A stretch of 64,000 bases of DNA from Streptomyces sp. DT2A-34 (GCF_030499515.1 NZ_JASTWJ010000001.1:5808001-5872000), one strand, 5' to 3'. Positions 14,419-24,088 are shown, counted from the stretch's first letter. The notes: generated by a model from the letters alone, not told the origin. Numbers and translations are program-made.

Positions 14419-16011
14419 ATGACCTCAAGGACCTCAGCCGAGACCGAACCATCACCCCGGCCCAACCGCGGCGCCCAGCCCGCCACAGCGGCCACAGCGG
14501 CCACAGCCGCGACAGCAGCCACAGCCGACCGCCGCCGATGGTTCGCCCTGGCCATCGTGATGACCGCGGCCTTCATGGACTTGGTCGACGTCACGATCGT
14601 CAACGTCGCGATCCCGTCGATCCAGCGGGAGGCAGGCGCGACTTTCAGCCAGATCCAGTGGATCACCGCCGGCTATGCCCTCGCCTTCGCCGCAGGCCTG
14701 ATCACCGGCGGCCGCCTGGGCGACATCCACGGCCGCAAACGGCTGTTCCTCATCGGCATCGGTGGCTTCACCCTCGCCTCCGCCCTGTGCGGCTTCGCCG
14801 CGAACCCGGAGATGCTGGTCGCCTCCCGCATCCTGCAGGGCGCGATGGCGGCGCTGATGGTCCCGCAGGTCCTGTCGATCGTGCACGCCACCTTCCCGGC
14901 GCACGAACGCGGCAAGGTCTTCGGCCTGTTCGGGGCCGTGGTCGGCCTCGGCGCGGTCACCGGCCCCCTCCTCGGCGCACTCCTGACGGAGTGGAACCTC
15001 TTCGGCCTCGAATGGCGCCCGATCTTCCTGATCAACCTCCCGGTCGGCATCGCGGGCCTGATCCTGGGCAGTCGCTTCATCACCGAGTCCAAGGCGCCGA
15101 AGGCGTTGAAGCTCGACCTCGTCGGCGTCTCGCTCGTCATCCTCGGCCTGCTGATGCTGCTCTACCCGCTGACCCGCGGCCGCGAGCTGGGCTGGCCGAC
15201 GTGGGGGTACGTGTCGATGGCCGGCGCCCTCGTCGTCCTCGGGGCGCTGGTGGCGTACGAGAGGCGGAAAGCGGCCCGCGACGGCTCCCCGCTCATCGAA
15301 CTGTCCCTGTTCAAGGTGAAGAGCTTCGCGGCCGGCATCGCCGTACAGACCGTCTTCGGCGTGGCACTCGGCATCTTCTTCCTGGTCTGGACGCTGTACA
15401 TGCAGTTCGGCCTGGGCTGGTCCCCCCTGAAGGCCGGCCTGACCGGGATCCCGTTCTCGATCGCCGTCTCGATGGCGGCCGGCCTGTCCGTGCAGAAGCT
15501 GGTCCCGCGCTTCGGCCGCAAGGTGCTCCAGGCGGGCGCGCTGGTGATGGCGATCGGCGTGCTGCTCTACATCTGGGAGTCCGGCCGCTACGGCCTGTCC
15601 ATCGCTCCCTGGCAGATGGCCCTGCCCCTGGTCGTCATGGGCGTCGGCATGGGCCTGATCGTGGCCCCGCTGACGGACGCGATCCTGTCGGAGGTGCCGC
15701 GCGAGCACGCGGGTTCGGCGTCGGGCCTGATCAGCACCGTCCAGCAGATGGGCAACGCGCTCGGCCTCGGCCTGGTCTCGGTGGTCTTCTTCGGGGTGGT
15801 CGACGACCGGCTGACCGAGGCCAGGGAGCGCACGGCGGCCGGCCCGGCCTTCGCGGACGGTTTCCAGCACGCGCTCGGGTGGGTGGCCGCGGTGATGGGC
15901 GTCATCTTCCTGCTGATGTTCGCGCTGCCGGGGCGTCCGGCGCAGCACCTCGAGGGAGCGGCCGAGGCGCCGTCGCCGACGACGGAGAAGGAGCCCGCGC
16001 TGGTGTCCTGA
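14419..16011 (+). CDS. DHA2-type MFS exporter with Ala-Thr-rich N-terminal tail
   Basis: 530 residues from ATG 14419. The N-terminal ~38 residues are a low-complexity tail with ATAATAATAATAA encoded by a 9-bp-periodic repeat. TM1 has FMDLVDVTIVNVAIPSIQRE, loop 2-3 has GGRLGDIHGRKRLFLIG, and TM5 has GAVVGLGAVTGPLLG; about 14 spans are present. It is a proton-driven efflux pump of unknown substrate, paired with the divergent WYL regulator. A UUCG-capped terminator follows. Confidence 0.9.
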   Translation: MTSRTSAETEPSPRPNRGAQPATAATAATAATAATADRRRWFALAIVMTAAFMDLVDVTIVNVAIPSIQREAGATFSQIQWITAGYALAFAAGLITGGRLGDIHGRKRLFLIGIGGFTLASALCGFAANPEMLVASRILQGAMAALMVPQVLSIVHATFPAHERGKVFGLFGAVVGLGAVTGPLLGALLTEWNLFGLEWRPIFLINLPVGIAGLILGSRFITESKAPKALKLDLVGVSLVILGLLMLLYPLTRGRELGWPTWGYVSMAGALVVLGALVAYERRKAARDGSPLIELSLFKVKSFAAGIAVQTVFGVALGIFFLVWTLYMQFGLGWSPLKAGLTGIPFSIAVSMAAGLSVQKLVPRFGRKVLQAGALVMAIGVLLYIWESGRYGLSIAPWQMALPLVVMGVGMGLIVAPLTDAILSEVPREHAGSASGLISTVQQMGNALGLGLVSVVFFGVVDDRLTEARERTAAGPAFADGFQHALGWVAAVMGVIFLLMFALPGRPAQHLEGAAEAPSPTTEKEPALVS

Positions 16012-16034
16012 GGGCGATGTCCAGAGAGCGGGGG

Positions 16035-16062
16035 AGGGCCCGGCGCTTCGGTGCCGGGCCCT
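16035..16062 (+). terminator. Hairpin terminator with cUUCGg tetraloop
   Basis: AGGGCCCGGC (16035-16044) pairs with GCCGGGCCCT (16053-16062); a G-U and a C-G pair extend the stem to a UUCG tetraloop. It follows the MFS stop by 23 bases. Confidence 0.8.
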
Positions 16063-16146
16063 TCGCCGTCCGTATCCCCCAGCTCGGATCCGTATCTCCC
16101 CAGCCCAGAAGCCCGTTCATGCCCGATTGCGCCCGAACCTGTTTAC

Positions 16147-16156
16147 TTTCCGGAAA
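16147..16156. promoter_or_regulatory. Palindrome TTTCCGGAAA upstream of fruR
   Basis: A perfect 10-bp palindrome lies 60 bases before the fruR ATG, in an AT-richer stretch, with a -10-like TAGCCT about 10 bases downstream. It is a candidate operator of the DeoR-type regulator on its own operon. Confidence 0.35.
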
Positions 16157-16215
16157 TCCCGGCGTAGCCTCCCAGCGAAACCACAAGCTCGGGCACAGTT
16201 CGGAGGCGAACGGAC

Positions 16216-16977
16216 ATGTATGCACCGGAGCGGCAGCAGGAAATCCTCCGGCTCGCCCGTGACGGCGGCCGAGTGGACGTCCTGTCGCTGGCCGAGGAGT
16301 TCCAGGTGACGGCGGAGACGATCCGCCGGGATCTGAAGGCCCTCGACCGCGCCGGGCTCCTGCGCCGGGTGCACGGCGGTGCGATCCCGGCCGGGCGCCT
16401 GGACTTCGAACCGGACCTCGCCGAGCGCGAGTCGACGGCGGCCGACGAGAAGGACCGCGTCGCGAAGGCGGCCCTCGCCGAACTGCCCACCGAGGGCACG
16501 ATGATCCTCGACGCCGGTACGACGGTGGCCCGCCTCGCCGCCGCGCTGCCGCTGGAGACGTCCCTCACCGTCGTCACGCACAGCCTGCCCATCGCGGCCC
16601 GCCTCGCCGACCACCCCGGCATCCAGCTCCACCTCATCGGGGGGCGCGTACGGCACCGTACGCGCGCCGCCGTGGATGCCTGGGCGCTGCGCGCGTACGG
16701 CGAGATCCGCGCCGACGTCCTGTTCGTCGCGGCCAACGGCTTCTCCGCCGAGCACGGTCTGACCACCCCCGACCTCGCCGAGGCCGCGGTCAAGCGCGCC
16801 GCCGTCGCCGCCGCCCGCCGTGTCGTCCTCCTCGCCGACTCCTCCAAGCACGGCCAGGAGCACTTCGCCCGCTTCGGTGACCTGAGCGACGTGGACCTGC
16901 TGATCACCGACAGCGGGCTGAGCCCCGAAGACGCCACCGCGATCGAGCGCGGCGGCACGGAAGTAGTGCGCGCATGA
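16216..16977 (+). CDS. fruR: DeoR-family repressor of the fructose PTS operon
   Basis: 253 residues from ATG 16216 with GGAGG upstream. The N-terminal DeoR HTH contains RQQEILRLARDGGRVDVLSLAEEFQVTAETIRRDLKALDRAGLLRRVHGGA. The C-terminal sugar-phosphate sensor domain has TMILDAGTTVARLAAAL and VVLLADSSKHGQEHFARFGDL. It probably senses fructose 1-phosphate or fructose 1,6-bisphosphate. The stop overlaps the fruK start as ATGA, so translation is coupled. The order fruR-fruK-fruA is the Streptomyces fructose operon. Confidence 0.92.
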   Translation: MYAPERQQEILRLARDGGRVDVLSLAEEFQVTAETIRRDLKALDRAGLLRRVHGGAIPAGRLDFEPDLAERESTAADEKDRVAKAALAELPTEGTMILDAGTTVARLAAALPLETSLTVVTHSLPIAARLADHPGIQLHLIGGRVRHRTRAAVDAWALRAYGEIRADVLFVAANGFSAEHGLTTPDLAEAAVKRAAVAAARRVVLLADSSKHGQEHFARFGDLSDVDLLITDSGLSPEDATAIERGGTEVVRA

Positions 16978-17921
16978 TCCTCACCGTCACCCCGAACCCG
17001 TCTCTGGACCGCACCTACGAGGTCCCCTCCCTCGACCGTGGCGAGGTCATACGCGCCACCGGCGAGCGCATGGACCCGGGCGGCAAGGGTGTGAACGTCT
17101 CGCGCGCCGTCGCGGCGGCCGGGCGGCGCACGGTCGCGGTACTGCCCCTGGGTGGTGCGCCCGGCGCGCTCGTCGCCGACCTGCTCGACGCGCAGGGCAT
17201 CGAGGTGGCGCCGGTCCCGGTCGCCGGGGCCACCCGCTCGAACATCGCGCTCGCGGAGTCGGACGGCGTACTGACGAAGATCAACGCGCCCGGTCCCGAG
17301 CTGTCCGCGGCCGAGCAGGAGCTGCTCCTGGAGACGGTCCGCGAGCAGTCGGGCGAAGCCGACTGGATCGCCTGCTGCGGGAGCCTGCCCCGGGGGCTCG
17401 CGCCGTCCTGGTACGCCGATGTGGTCGCCCGGGCGCACGCGGGCGGCGCGCGAATCGCACTGGACACCTCCGGGCGCGCCCTCCTCGAAGCCCTGCGCGC
17501 GCGGCCCGACGTGGTGAAGCCGAACGCCGAGGAGCTCGCGGAGGCCGTTGGGCGCCCCCTGGCCACCGTGGGCGATGCGGTGAAGGCGGCCGAGGAGTTG
17601 CGCGAGATGGGCGCGCGCGCCGTGCTCGCGAGCCTGGGCGCCGACGGGCAGCTGCTGGTGGACGACGCGGGCGCCTGGTTCGCCAGTGCGCGCGTCGACG
17701 TCGTACGCAGCAATGTCGGTGCCGGCGACTCCTCCCTCGCCGGTTTCCTGATCGCCGGCGGCAGCGGCCCGGAGGCCCTCGCCTCGGCGGTCGCCCATGG
17801 CGCGGCGGCCGTACAGCTCCCCGGCAGTGTGATGCCGTCCCCGGGTGACCTGGACATGGCCGCGGTGACGGTCACGGCCGAGGTGCCGGTGGATCGCGCA
17901 CTGAAGGAGCCGGTGTCATGA
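16974..17921 (+). CDS. fruK: 1-phosphofructokinase
   Basis: 315 residues, starting in the ATGA overlap with fruR. It is a PfkB/ribokinase-family kinase: MILTVTPNPSLDRTYEV at the N-terminus, MDPGGKGVNVSRAVAAAG (sugar-binding signature 1), and SNVGAGDSSLAGF (residues 247-258) containing the catalytic base D252 and the anion hole. It phosphorylates fructose 1-phosphate, made by FruA during uptake, to fructose 1,6-bisphosphate with ATP. A 247-bp gap separates it from fruA, which is long for an operon and holds no convincing gene. Confidence 0.93.
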   Translation: MILTVTPNPSLDRTYEVPSLDRGEVIRATGERMDPGGKGVNVSRAVAAAGRRTVAVLPLGGAPGALVADLLDAQGIEVAPVPVAGATRSNIALAESDGVLTKINAPGPELSAAEQELLLETVREQSGEADWIACCGSLPRGLAPSWYADVVARAHAGGARIALDTSGRALLEALRARPDVVKPNAEELAEAVGRPLATVGDAVKAAEELREMGARAVLASLGADGQLLVDDAGAWFASARVDVVRSNVGAGDSSLAGFLIAGGSGPEALASAVAHGAAAVQLPGSVMPSPGDLDMAAVTVTAEVPVDRALKEPVS

Positions 17922-18168
17922 CGAATGTCGTGGTTGTCACAGTTCTTGCCGATCCGGCCCGTAAGCGGCGAAGCTCGGCGTTACTCACGCCCGCCGACGG
18001 ACGGCAGGGCCTCCTGAGCCGCTCTGCCGCCCGGGGGAGGCGGGTTTTCCCCGACCTCGCCTCCCCCACCCCCACCACCCCCCACCTTCACGCCGCCCCC
18101 CACGGCACCCCCGTCCCCTTCACCGCCCACCAGACTCCCCGGGCGATACGCGTGCGAAGGAGCCCGCG

Positions 18169-20241
18169 ATGAGCGACATGATCACCGCGGACCTGGTCGA
18201 TCTCGACCTGTCCGCCGACACCAAGGAAGCGGCGGCGCGTGCCCTCGCCGAGCGCATGGTGGCCCTGGGCCGGGTGACCGACCTCGACGGCTTCCTCGCC
18301 GACGTGGCCGCGCGCGAGGCACAGATGCCCACCGGCCTCGACGGCGGCATCGGCATCCCGCACTGCCGCAGCGAGCACGTCACCGAGCCGACGCTCGCCT
18401 TCGGGCGCAGCGCCGCCGGTATCGACTTCGGCGCGGCGGACGGTCCTGCCGACCTGATCTTCCTGATCGCCGCCCCGGCCGGCGCGGACGACGCCCACCT
18501 GACGATCCTGTCGTCGCTGGCCCGCCAGCTGATGAACGCCGAGTTCACGGACGCGCTGCGGTCGGCGGGCGACGCGGCGTCGGCGGCGGCGCTGATCCGG
18601 GGCGAGGAGCCCCCGGCGGCCGACGCCGCCGATGCCTCCGACGCGTCCGGTTCCGAAGACTCCGTGGCGTCGTCGGTGGCGGCCTCCGCCGACGCCGCCA
18701 CGGGCACCACCTCCGAGGCCCCCGCCGAGACGGCCGGCGAGCGCCCCTTCCGTATCGTCGCCGTCACCTCCTGCCCGACCGGCATCGCCCACACGTACAT
18801 GGCGGCCGAGTCGCTGGAGAACGCGGGCCGCGAGGCGGGCGTCGAGCTCGTCGTCGAGACGCAGGGCTCGGCCGGCTTCACCCGGCTCGACCCGGCCGTC
18901 ATCGCGGCGGCGGACGGCGTGATCTTCGCCCACGACGTGTCCGTACGGGAGAAGGACCGGTTCGCGGGCAAGCCGACCGTCGACGTCGGCGTGAAGGCGG
19001 GCATCAACCGTCCCGCCGAACTCATCGCCGAGGTGCGCGAGAAGGCGGCCCGCGGTGAGGTCACGGCGGCGGCCAGGCCCGGCGGCGGCACCCCCGTCGA
19101 GCGCGCCGGCGAGCCCGGCGAGGGCTACGGCACCAAGCTGCGCAAGTGGCTGATGTCCGGCGTGAGTTACATGGTCCCGTTCGTCGCGGCGGGCGGTCTG
19201 CTGATCGCGCTCGGGTTCGCGATCGGCGGCTGGGACATCACGGAGGCCAAGCCGGTCACCGAGCACTTCGACTGGATCCAGATCGACAGCTGGGCGGCGT
19301 TGCTGTTCCAGATCGGTGGCGTGGCCTTCGGCTTCCTGATCCCGGTCCTCGCCGGATACATCGCGTACGGCATGGCGGACCGCCCCGGTCTCGTCCCCGG
19401 TTTCGTCGGCGGAATGATCGCTTCCAACATCGCCGCCGGCTTCCTCGGTGGTCTGGCCGCCGGTCTGCTGGCCGGCGCGGTCGTCCTCGGCATCCAGCGG
19501 ATCAAGATTCCTCCGGTGCTGCGCGGCATCATGCCGGTGGTCGTGATCCCGCTGTTCTCCTCGATCGTCGTCGGCTTCCTGATGTTCGTCGTCATCGGCA
19601 AGCCCATCGCCGAGGCGCAGAAGGGCATGACCGACTGGCTCAGCGGCCTCTCCGGCACCAACGCGGTCCTGCTCGGCATCCTGCTCGGCCTGATGATGTG
19701 CTTCGACCTGGGCGGACCGGTCAACAAGGTCGCGTACGCCTTCGCCACCGGCGGTATCGCCGTGCAGTCCCCCAGCGACTCCGCGATGAAGATCATGGCC
19801 GCCGTGATGGCCGCCGGCATGGTCCCGCCGCTGGGCATGGCCCTGGCCACCGTGGTCCGCAAGAAGCTGTTCACCACGGCCGAGCGCGAGAACGGCAAGG
19901 CGGCCTGGGTGCTGGGCGCCTCCTTCATCTCCGAGGGCGCGATCCCGTTCGCCGCGGCCGACCCGCTGCGCGTCATCCCCGCCTCCATGGCGGGCGGCGC
20001 GGTGACCGGCGCGCTGACCATGGCGTTCGGCTCGACCCTGCGCGCCCCGCACGGCGGCATCTGGGTCACCTTCCTGATCGGCAAGCCGTTCCTCTACCTG
20101 CTGGCCATCGCGATCGGTACGGCGATCACGGCCGGCCTGGTCATCGTCCTGAAGGGCATGCGCAAGACGGCGCCGGAGGCCTCGACGGCCGAGTCTCCGG
20201 CGGCCGCGACCACGGAGGCGAAGCAGCCGGTGGCGGCGTAA
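18169..20241 (+). CDS. fruA: Fructose-specific PTS enzyme IIABC
   Basis: 690 residues from ATG 18169 with GAAGGAG upstream. Three PTS domains lie in one chain: EIIA (residues 1-145) with phosphorylated His65 in GIGIPHCRSEH, an Ala/Ser-rich linker (146-190), EIIB (194-290) with Cys202 in TSCPTGIAHTYMAAE, and a membrane EIIC (about 325-670) with GLMMCFDLGGPVNKVAYAFA and FISEGAIPFAAADPLRVIP. It imports fructose and delivers fructose 1-phosphate to FruK. HPr and enzyme I are encoded elsewhere. The poly-Ala tail after EIIC is ordinary for this genus. Confidence 0.95.
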   Translation: MSDMITADLVDLDLSADTKEAAARALAERMVALGRVTDLDGFLADVAAREAQMPTGLDGGIGIPHCRSEHVTEPTLAFGRSAAGIDFGAADGPADLIFLIAAPAGADDAHLTILSSLARQLMNAEFTDALRSAGDAASAAALIRGEEPPAADAADASDASGSEDSVASSVAASADAATGTTSEAPAETAGERPFRIVAVTSCPTGIAHTYMAAESLENAGREAGVELVVETQGSAGFTRLDPAVIAAADGVIFAHDVSVREKDRFAGKPTVDVGVKAGINRPAELIAEVREKAARGEVTAAARPGGGTPVERAGEPGEGYGTKLRKWLMSGVSYMVPFVAAGGLLIALGFAIGGWDITEAKPVTEHFDWIQIDSWAALLFQIGGVAFGFLIPVLAGYIAYGMADRPGLVPGFVGGMIASNIAAGFLGGLAAGLLAGAVVLGIQRIKIPPVLRGIMPVVVIPLFSSIVVGFLMFVVIGKPIAEAQKGMTDWLSGLSGTNAVLLGILLGLMMCFDLGGPVNKVAYAFATGGIAVQSPSDSAMKIMAAVMAAGMVPPLGMALATVVRKKLFTTAERENGKAAWVLGASFISEGAIPFAAADPLRVIPASMAGGAVTGALTMAFGSTLRAPHGGIWVTFLIGKPFLYLLAIAIGTAITAGLVIVLKGMRKTAPEASTAESPAAATTEAKQPVAA

Positions 20242-20314
20242 GCCTCCGCCGGGCAAGCCTCCCGCTTGTCCCTTTGGGGCGCTGTGAGTTGTTCACGGCA
20301 CCTGCGAGATACGT

Positions 20315-20344
20315 CACGGTCCGGGCCCAAAGGCCCGGACCGTG
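20315..20344 (+). terminator. 13-bp perfect hairpin after fruA
   Basis: CACGGTCCGGGCC (20315-20327) and GGCCCGGACCGTG (20332-20344) flank the loop CAAA. It ends the fru operon and lies just upstream of a small membrane-protein gene. Confidence 0.85.
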
Positions 20345-20360
20345 GTGTCTACTGGGGTGT

Positions 20361-20615
20361 ATGCCTGAGCATGTCTCGTTCCTCCAGCTGCTGGGGCCGG
20401 TCGTCCTCGCGCTGGCGGCCGTGCTCTGGGTGATCGGCCTGACCCGCGTCCTGCGCCGTGCCCGCACCGAGTCATCGCCGTGGCGCACGGGCCCGGCTCT
20501 CTCCGCGCTCCCGCAGCAGCGGCAGCCCGCCCCCGAGTTGGAGGCCGTGGAGCTCACCCCGGCGGAACGGGACGCGTTCGCGGGACTCGTACGCCAGCTC
20601 GGCGACGGTCGCTGA
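20361..20615 (+). CDS. Small single-span membrane protein
   Basis: 84 residues from ATG 20361. One transmembrane helix (LLGPVVLALAAVLWVIGLTRVL, residues 10-31) is followed by a basic cytoplasmic segment, a Pro/Gln-rich linker and an acidic-helical end (ELTPAERDAFAGLVRQLGDG). I recognise no family. It looks like a Streptomyces-conserved small protein, since the C-terminal helix reads like an ordered element. Only 16 bases separate it from the fru terminator, so its promoter overlaps that hairpin or it depends on read-through. Confidence 0.6.
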   Translation: MPEHVSFLQLLGPVVLALAAVLWVIGLTRVLRRARTESSPWRTGPALSALPQQRQPAPELEAVELTPAERDAFAGLVRQLGDGR

Positions 20616-20663
20616 ACGGAGGACCCGGCGGCACAGCACCTGCGCTCAGCGGTGGAGCCGGTG

Positions 20664-21410
20664 TTACGACACCTGCGCCGCCCGTCGCTCCATCGCATCC
20701 CGTGCCGCGTCCTCGCTGACGTACACCTCGCACATGTGCCGCCCGTCCGGTGTGGCCGTGTGCTCGACCTCCCAGAGGGAGACCTCCTTGCCGTCGTGCA
20801 GCAAGAAGGCGTGCTCGTAGAGCGAGAAGGACAAGCCGGCGCGCCCGGTGCGGCTCGGGCGCCCGAACGCCTGCGTGATCCGGTGCGCGAACGCCGTGGC
20901 CAGCAGGGCGGCCGTCGCCGCGTCCGGCCGGTCGTGGTTCTCCGCCCGGCGCAGCAGCCGGCGCGCGTGGTCGGCCGAGTCGTCCGGCACATACGCGTGC
21001 CGAGGCGCGGGTATCGGCGACAGCTGTACCGTCACCGGCAGTTCGAAGTCCGGAGCGTCCGGCGGCAGTGGCAGCCGCGCGGTCGCGGCGCGCAGCTCCT
21101 CCTCGTCGACGTACACCTCGTGCTGCGGGGCGCGGCCCCGCGCGGTGTTGTGTACGAGCTCCCACAGTGTGAGCGCCGAGCCGTCGGCGAGCAGCCAGGT
21201 GTGCCGGTACGTCTCGCGGTGCAGCCCCGCGCTGTGGTGCGCGGAGTGCAGTGAGCCATCATGGGCCAGCGCACAGTCCAGCAGCCGTATCGTCTCGTCG
21301 GGCAGCTCGAAGGAGTTCAGGGCGCGGCCGAGGAGTCGCGCGAGGTGCTCCTCCGGAGACTCCGGAGACTCGGGTGGTTCGTACGCTGCCGTCTCGTACG
21401 GAACGCTCAA
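20664..21410 (-). CDS. DUF6227-like hypothetical protein, TTG start
   Basis: 248 residues. The first codon is TTG (21408-21410) with GGGAG 6 bases upstream; no ATG or GTG is better placed. The protein has an internal duplication: two domains each contain H-x-(7-8)-W/F-LLxDGxxxxLWExxH (residues ~57-87 and ~205-222) and a following VYV segment (HEVYVDEEE, CEVYVSEDA). I recognise it as the Streptomyces DUF6227 type, function unknown. An acidic PESPESPEE stretch near the N-terminus is a small repeat. It converges on the small membrane-protein gene. Confidence 0.7.
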   Translation of the reverse strand: MSVPYETAAYEPPESPESPEEHLARLLGRALNSFELPDETIRLLDCALAHDGSLHSAHHSAGLHRETYRHTWLLADGSALTLWELVHNTARGRAPQHEVYVDEEELRAATARLPLPPDAPDFELPVTVQLSPIPAPRHAYVPDDSADHARRLLRRAENHDRPDAATAALLATAFAHRITQAFGRPSRTGRAGLSFSLYEHAFLLHDGKEVSLWEVEHTATPDGRHMCEVYVSEDAARDAMERRAAQVS

Positions 21411-21588
21411 GGTTTCTCCCGGCGTTGCTGCATGTCACCTTGTGGGTGCATACCGTAGCCCCTCGGGCGGACATCATGTCCGGGAACCGAGAAAACGTAC
21501 GTCCGGTAAAACGCACGGGCCGCGCGAGAAGTTCCCGCGCGGCCCGACGAACTGTCAAAAATCCCTGCCGGGACGGTATTTCCCTGGG

Positions 21589-22806
21589 TCACACGGCGCT
21601 GCCCGCGACCCACTCGTTCCACGACATGTTCCAGCCGTTGAGCCCGTTGTCCGGCGCCACGGTCTTGTCGGGGGAGTTCTTGACGATCACCACGTCGCCG
21701 AGGAGCGAGTCGTCGTAGAACCACTTGGCGGGCGTGTCGCCCTGCCCGCCCTGCACGTCCCGCAGTCCGACGCAGCCGTGGCTGGTGCCCTGGCTGCCGA
21801 ACGGCGGGTTGCCCTTGTTGTACCAGTAGTTGCCGTGCAGGAAGGTTCCCGACTGCGTCAGCCGCATCGCGTGCGGCACATCCGGGATGTTGTACGCGTT
21901 GTCGAGGCCGACGGTCCTGCTGTCCATCCGCAGCTTCGTGAACTTCTCGGAGATCACCATCTGCCCGTTGTACGTGGTGAACTCGGAGCTGCCCGCCGAG
22001 ATCGGAACGGACTTGACGGTCCTGCCGTCGCGCACGACCGTCATGGTCTGCGTGTTGACGTCGACGGTGGACACCTGCGAGCGGCCGATGGTGAAGGTGA
22101 CCGTCTTCTTCTGCACCCCGCGCACGCCGTTCGCGCCCTCGACGCCGTCCAGGTCGATCTTCATCGTGACCTTGGAGCCGGCCTTCCAGTACTCCTCGGG
22201 CCGGAAGTCGAGCCGCTGCGTACCGAACCAGTGCCCGACCACCTTCTGCCCACTGCTGGAGGTGACCTTGATGTGCGACTGCACGGCCTTCTGGTCGCTG
22301 ATCGCCTTGTCGAAGTTGAACGACACCGGCATGCCGACACCGACCGTGGTGCCGTCGTCGGGGGTGTACGTCCCGATGAAGCTGTCGGCCGAAGTGACCG
22401 TGGTGAAGTGGGAGTCGGCGGCGGCCGTACGCCCGTCGGCATCCTTCGCGGTGGCCGATATCTGATACTTCGTCCCCCGCTCCAGCTGCTCCTTCGGCTG
22501 CCAGCTGCCCCCGTCGGCGGAGAGCGAACCCGGCACGGCCTGCCCGGTCCCCGCCACCGTCATCTTCACGTCGGTCAGCTTGCCGTCGCTGACCTTCACG
22601 CCGGTCGTGTTGATCGACGCGCCGGTCGAGCCGTCCTTCGCCGAGATCGCGATCTTCGCGGCGGACGTCTTGGAGGAGTCGCTGCCCCCCTTGTCGTCGT
22701 GGTCGGCGTTGGCGCTCCCACCACAGGCGGTGAGGGTCAGGGCGCCGATCATCAGGGCGGCACAGGCCCCCAGTGCGCGCCGCGCTGCTATGTCCGGCGT
22801 TGTCAC
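21589..22806 (-). CDS. L,D-transpeptidase lipoprotein (YkuD)
   Basis: 405 residues from GTG 22806, chosen because GGAG lies 7 bases upstream and a signal peptide follows. The lipobox LTAC with Cys28 marks a lipoprotein. Two Ig-like domains (about residues 50-240) precede the YkuD domain, whose catalytic motif is HGN...SHGCVGLRDVQGG. The enzyme forms 3-3 crosslinks in peptidoglycan on the outer face of the membrane and can attach proteins. The layout matches actinobacterial LdtMt2-type enzymes. It ends next to the DUF6227 gene with no strong hairpin seen. Confidence 0.9.
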   Translation of the reverse strand: MTTPDIAARRALGACAALMIGALTLTACGGSANADHDDKGGSDSSKTSAAKIAISAKDGSTGASINTTGVKVSDGKLTDVKMTVAGTGQAVPGSLSADGGSWQPKEQLERGTKYQISATAKDADGRTAAADSHFTTVTSADSFIGTYTPDDGTTVGVGMPVSFNFDKAISDQKAVQSHIKVTSSSGQKVVGHWFGTQRLDFRPEEYWKAGSKVTMKIDLDGVEGANGVRGVQKKTVTFTIGRSQVSTVDVNTQTMTVVRDGRTVKSVPISAGSSEFTTYNGQMVISEKFTKLRMDSRTVGLDNAYNIPDVPHAMRLTQSGTFLHGNYWYNKGNPPFGSQGTSHGCVGLRDVQGGQGDTPAKWFYDDSLLGDVVIVKNSPDKTVAPDNGLNGWNMSWNEWVAGSAV

Positions 22807-22973
22807 GAGCTGCTCCAGTTCTTGCGATCTGCGGGATCCGTTCCGTTCCACGGTGGAAGAGCCACCGTCACCGGGCCGGGTTCCCGTCGTTCGCGGTGAA
22901 TGCCATCACGTGACACAACCGCGACAATCGCCCGCGCGGAGCAGGCGTCACCCCTCAGTGTCGCTCCCAGTCG

Positions 22974-24002
22974 TCACGGCTCCCCGTACAACTCCCCGTA
23001 CGACGGCCACACTCCACCCGGTCCGTCCACCGACTCGGCCGCGCGCACGGCACGCACGATCGCCCGCGTCACCGCGTCCGCGCCCGCCGCGAGAAGCTCG
23101 TTCAGCGCGAGCGGGTGCCCGGCGCCGAGCGGACGGTCCCCGGTGGCCAGCGCGAACACGGTGTCCCCGTCGTTGAGCAGATGCACCGGCCGCACGGCGC
23201 GTGCGATGCCGTCGTGCGCTGTGCCGGCCAGCTTCTGCGCCTGCGCCTTCGACAGGTCCGCGTCGGTGGCGACCACCGCGAGCGTGGTGTTCAGCGGAGG
23301 CGGCGCGTTCTTCGCGGCGATCTCCGTGAGGCGCAGGCGCGCGGCCTCATGGACCTGCTCCTGCGGATACTCCACCCGCCCCTGGAACAACTCCCCGTAC
23401 AGCACTCCCGTCTCCGGGTCCACCGCCGCCCCCGCCGCGTTGGCCACCACGAGCGCGGCCACCGTGATCCCCGAGTCGAGAACGACGCTCGCCGTGCCGA
23501 CCCCGCCCTTCACCGCCCCGACCGTCGCCCCCGTACCAGCGCCCACGCACCCCTGCCGCACGGGCGCCCCCGTCTCGCTCGCCGCGGCCGCCTCGACCGC
23601 CGCCCGCCCGGTGGCCGCGTCCGGCCTCGCCCGGAAGTCGCCGCCCCGGCCCAGATCGAAGACGCAGGCCGCGGGCACCACCGGCACGACATGCGCCGGA
23701 TCCACCCCGACGCGCACCCCCCGCCCCCGCTCCTCCAGCCACGCCATCACCCCCGACGCCGCGTCGAGCCCGTACGCGCTGCCGCCCGTCAGCACGATCG
23801 CCTCGACCTTCTGCACGACGTTGCGCGGATCGAGGGCGTCGGTCTCCTTGGTGCCGGGACCGCCGCCGCGTACGTCCACGGCTGCGACGGCCCCGCCCTC
23901 GGGTGCGAGGACGACCGTGGTGCCGGTGAGCCAACCGTCGCCGATGCGCGTCGCGTGCCCCACCCGCAGCCCGGCGACATCTGTCAGAGCGTCAACTGTC
24001 AT
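22974..24002 (-). CDS. P1 (S58/DmpA) family aminopeptidase
   Basis: 342 residues from ATG 24002. It is an Ntn-type autoprocessing peptidase: VGHATRIGDGWLTGTTVVL, DVRGGGPGTKETDALDPRN, VLTGGSAYGLDAASGVMAWLEE and VGAGTGATVGAVKGG are family landmarks. The segment PPPLNTTLAVVATDADL holds the expected cleavage/nucleophile region, with Thr rather than the Ser of DmpA. It probably hydrolyses N-terminal residues or small amides in the cytosol. It stands alone between the transpeptidase and the split ltrA gene. Confidence 0.8.
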   Translation of the reverse strand: MTVDALTDVAGLRVGHATRIGDGWLTGTTVVLAPEGGAVAAVDVRGGGPGTKETDALDPRNVVQKVEAIVLTGGSAYGLDAASGVMAWLEERGRGVRVGVDPAHVVPVVPAACVFDLGRGGDFRARPDAATGRAAVEAAAASETGAPVRQGCVGAGTGATVGAVKGGVGTASVVLDSGITVAALVVANAAGAAVDPETGVLYGELFQGRVEYPQEQVHEAARLRLTEIAAKNAPPPLNTTLAVVATDADLSKAQAQKLAGTAHDGIARAVRPVHLLNDGDTVFALATGDRPLGAGHPLALNELLAAGADAVTRAIVRAVRAAESVDGPGGVWPSYGELYGEP

Positions 24003-24088
24003 GCGCCCAGTCTCGTCCAGTCACCGGCGCGGGCCCGCGATGTCCGGCCATGTAGGGCCGGTCAGGCGTCCGGGCCATGCGGGACCGG

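Noticed and set aside
17918..18172. 84-codon frame overlapping the fruK stop as ATGA
   Set aside because: The overlap looks like coupling, but the product is low-complexity Pro/Thr/His/Arg and it runs into the fruA start. No ribosome site or family is seen, so I treat the 247-bp fruK-fruA gap as non-coding.
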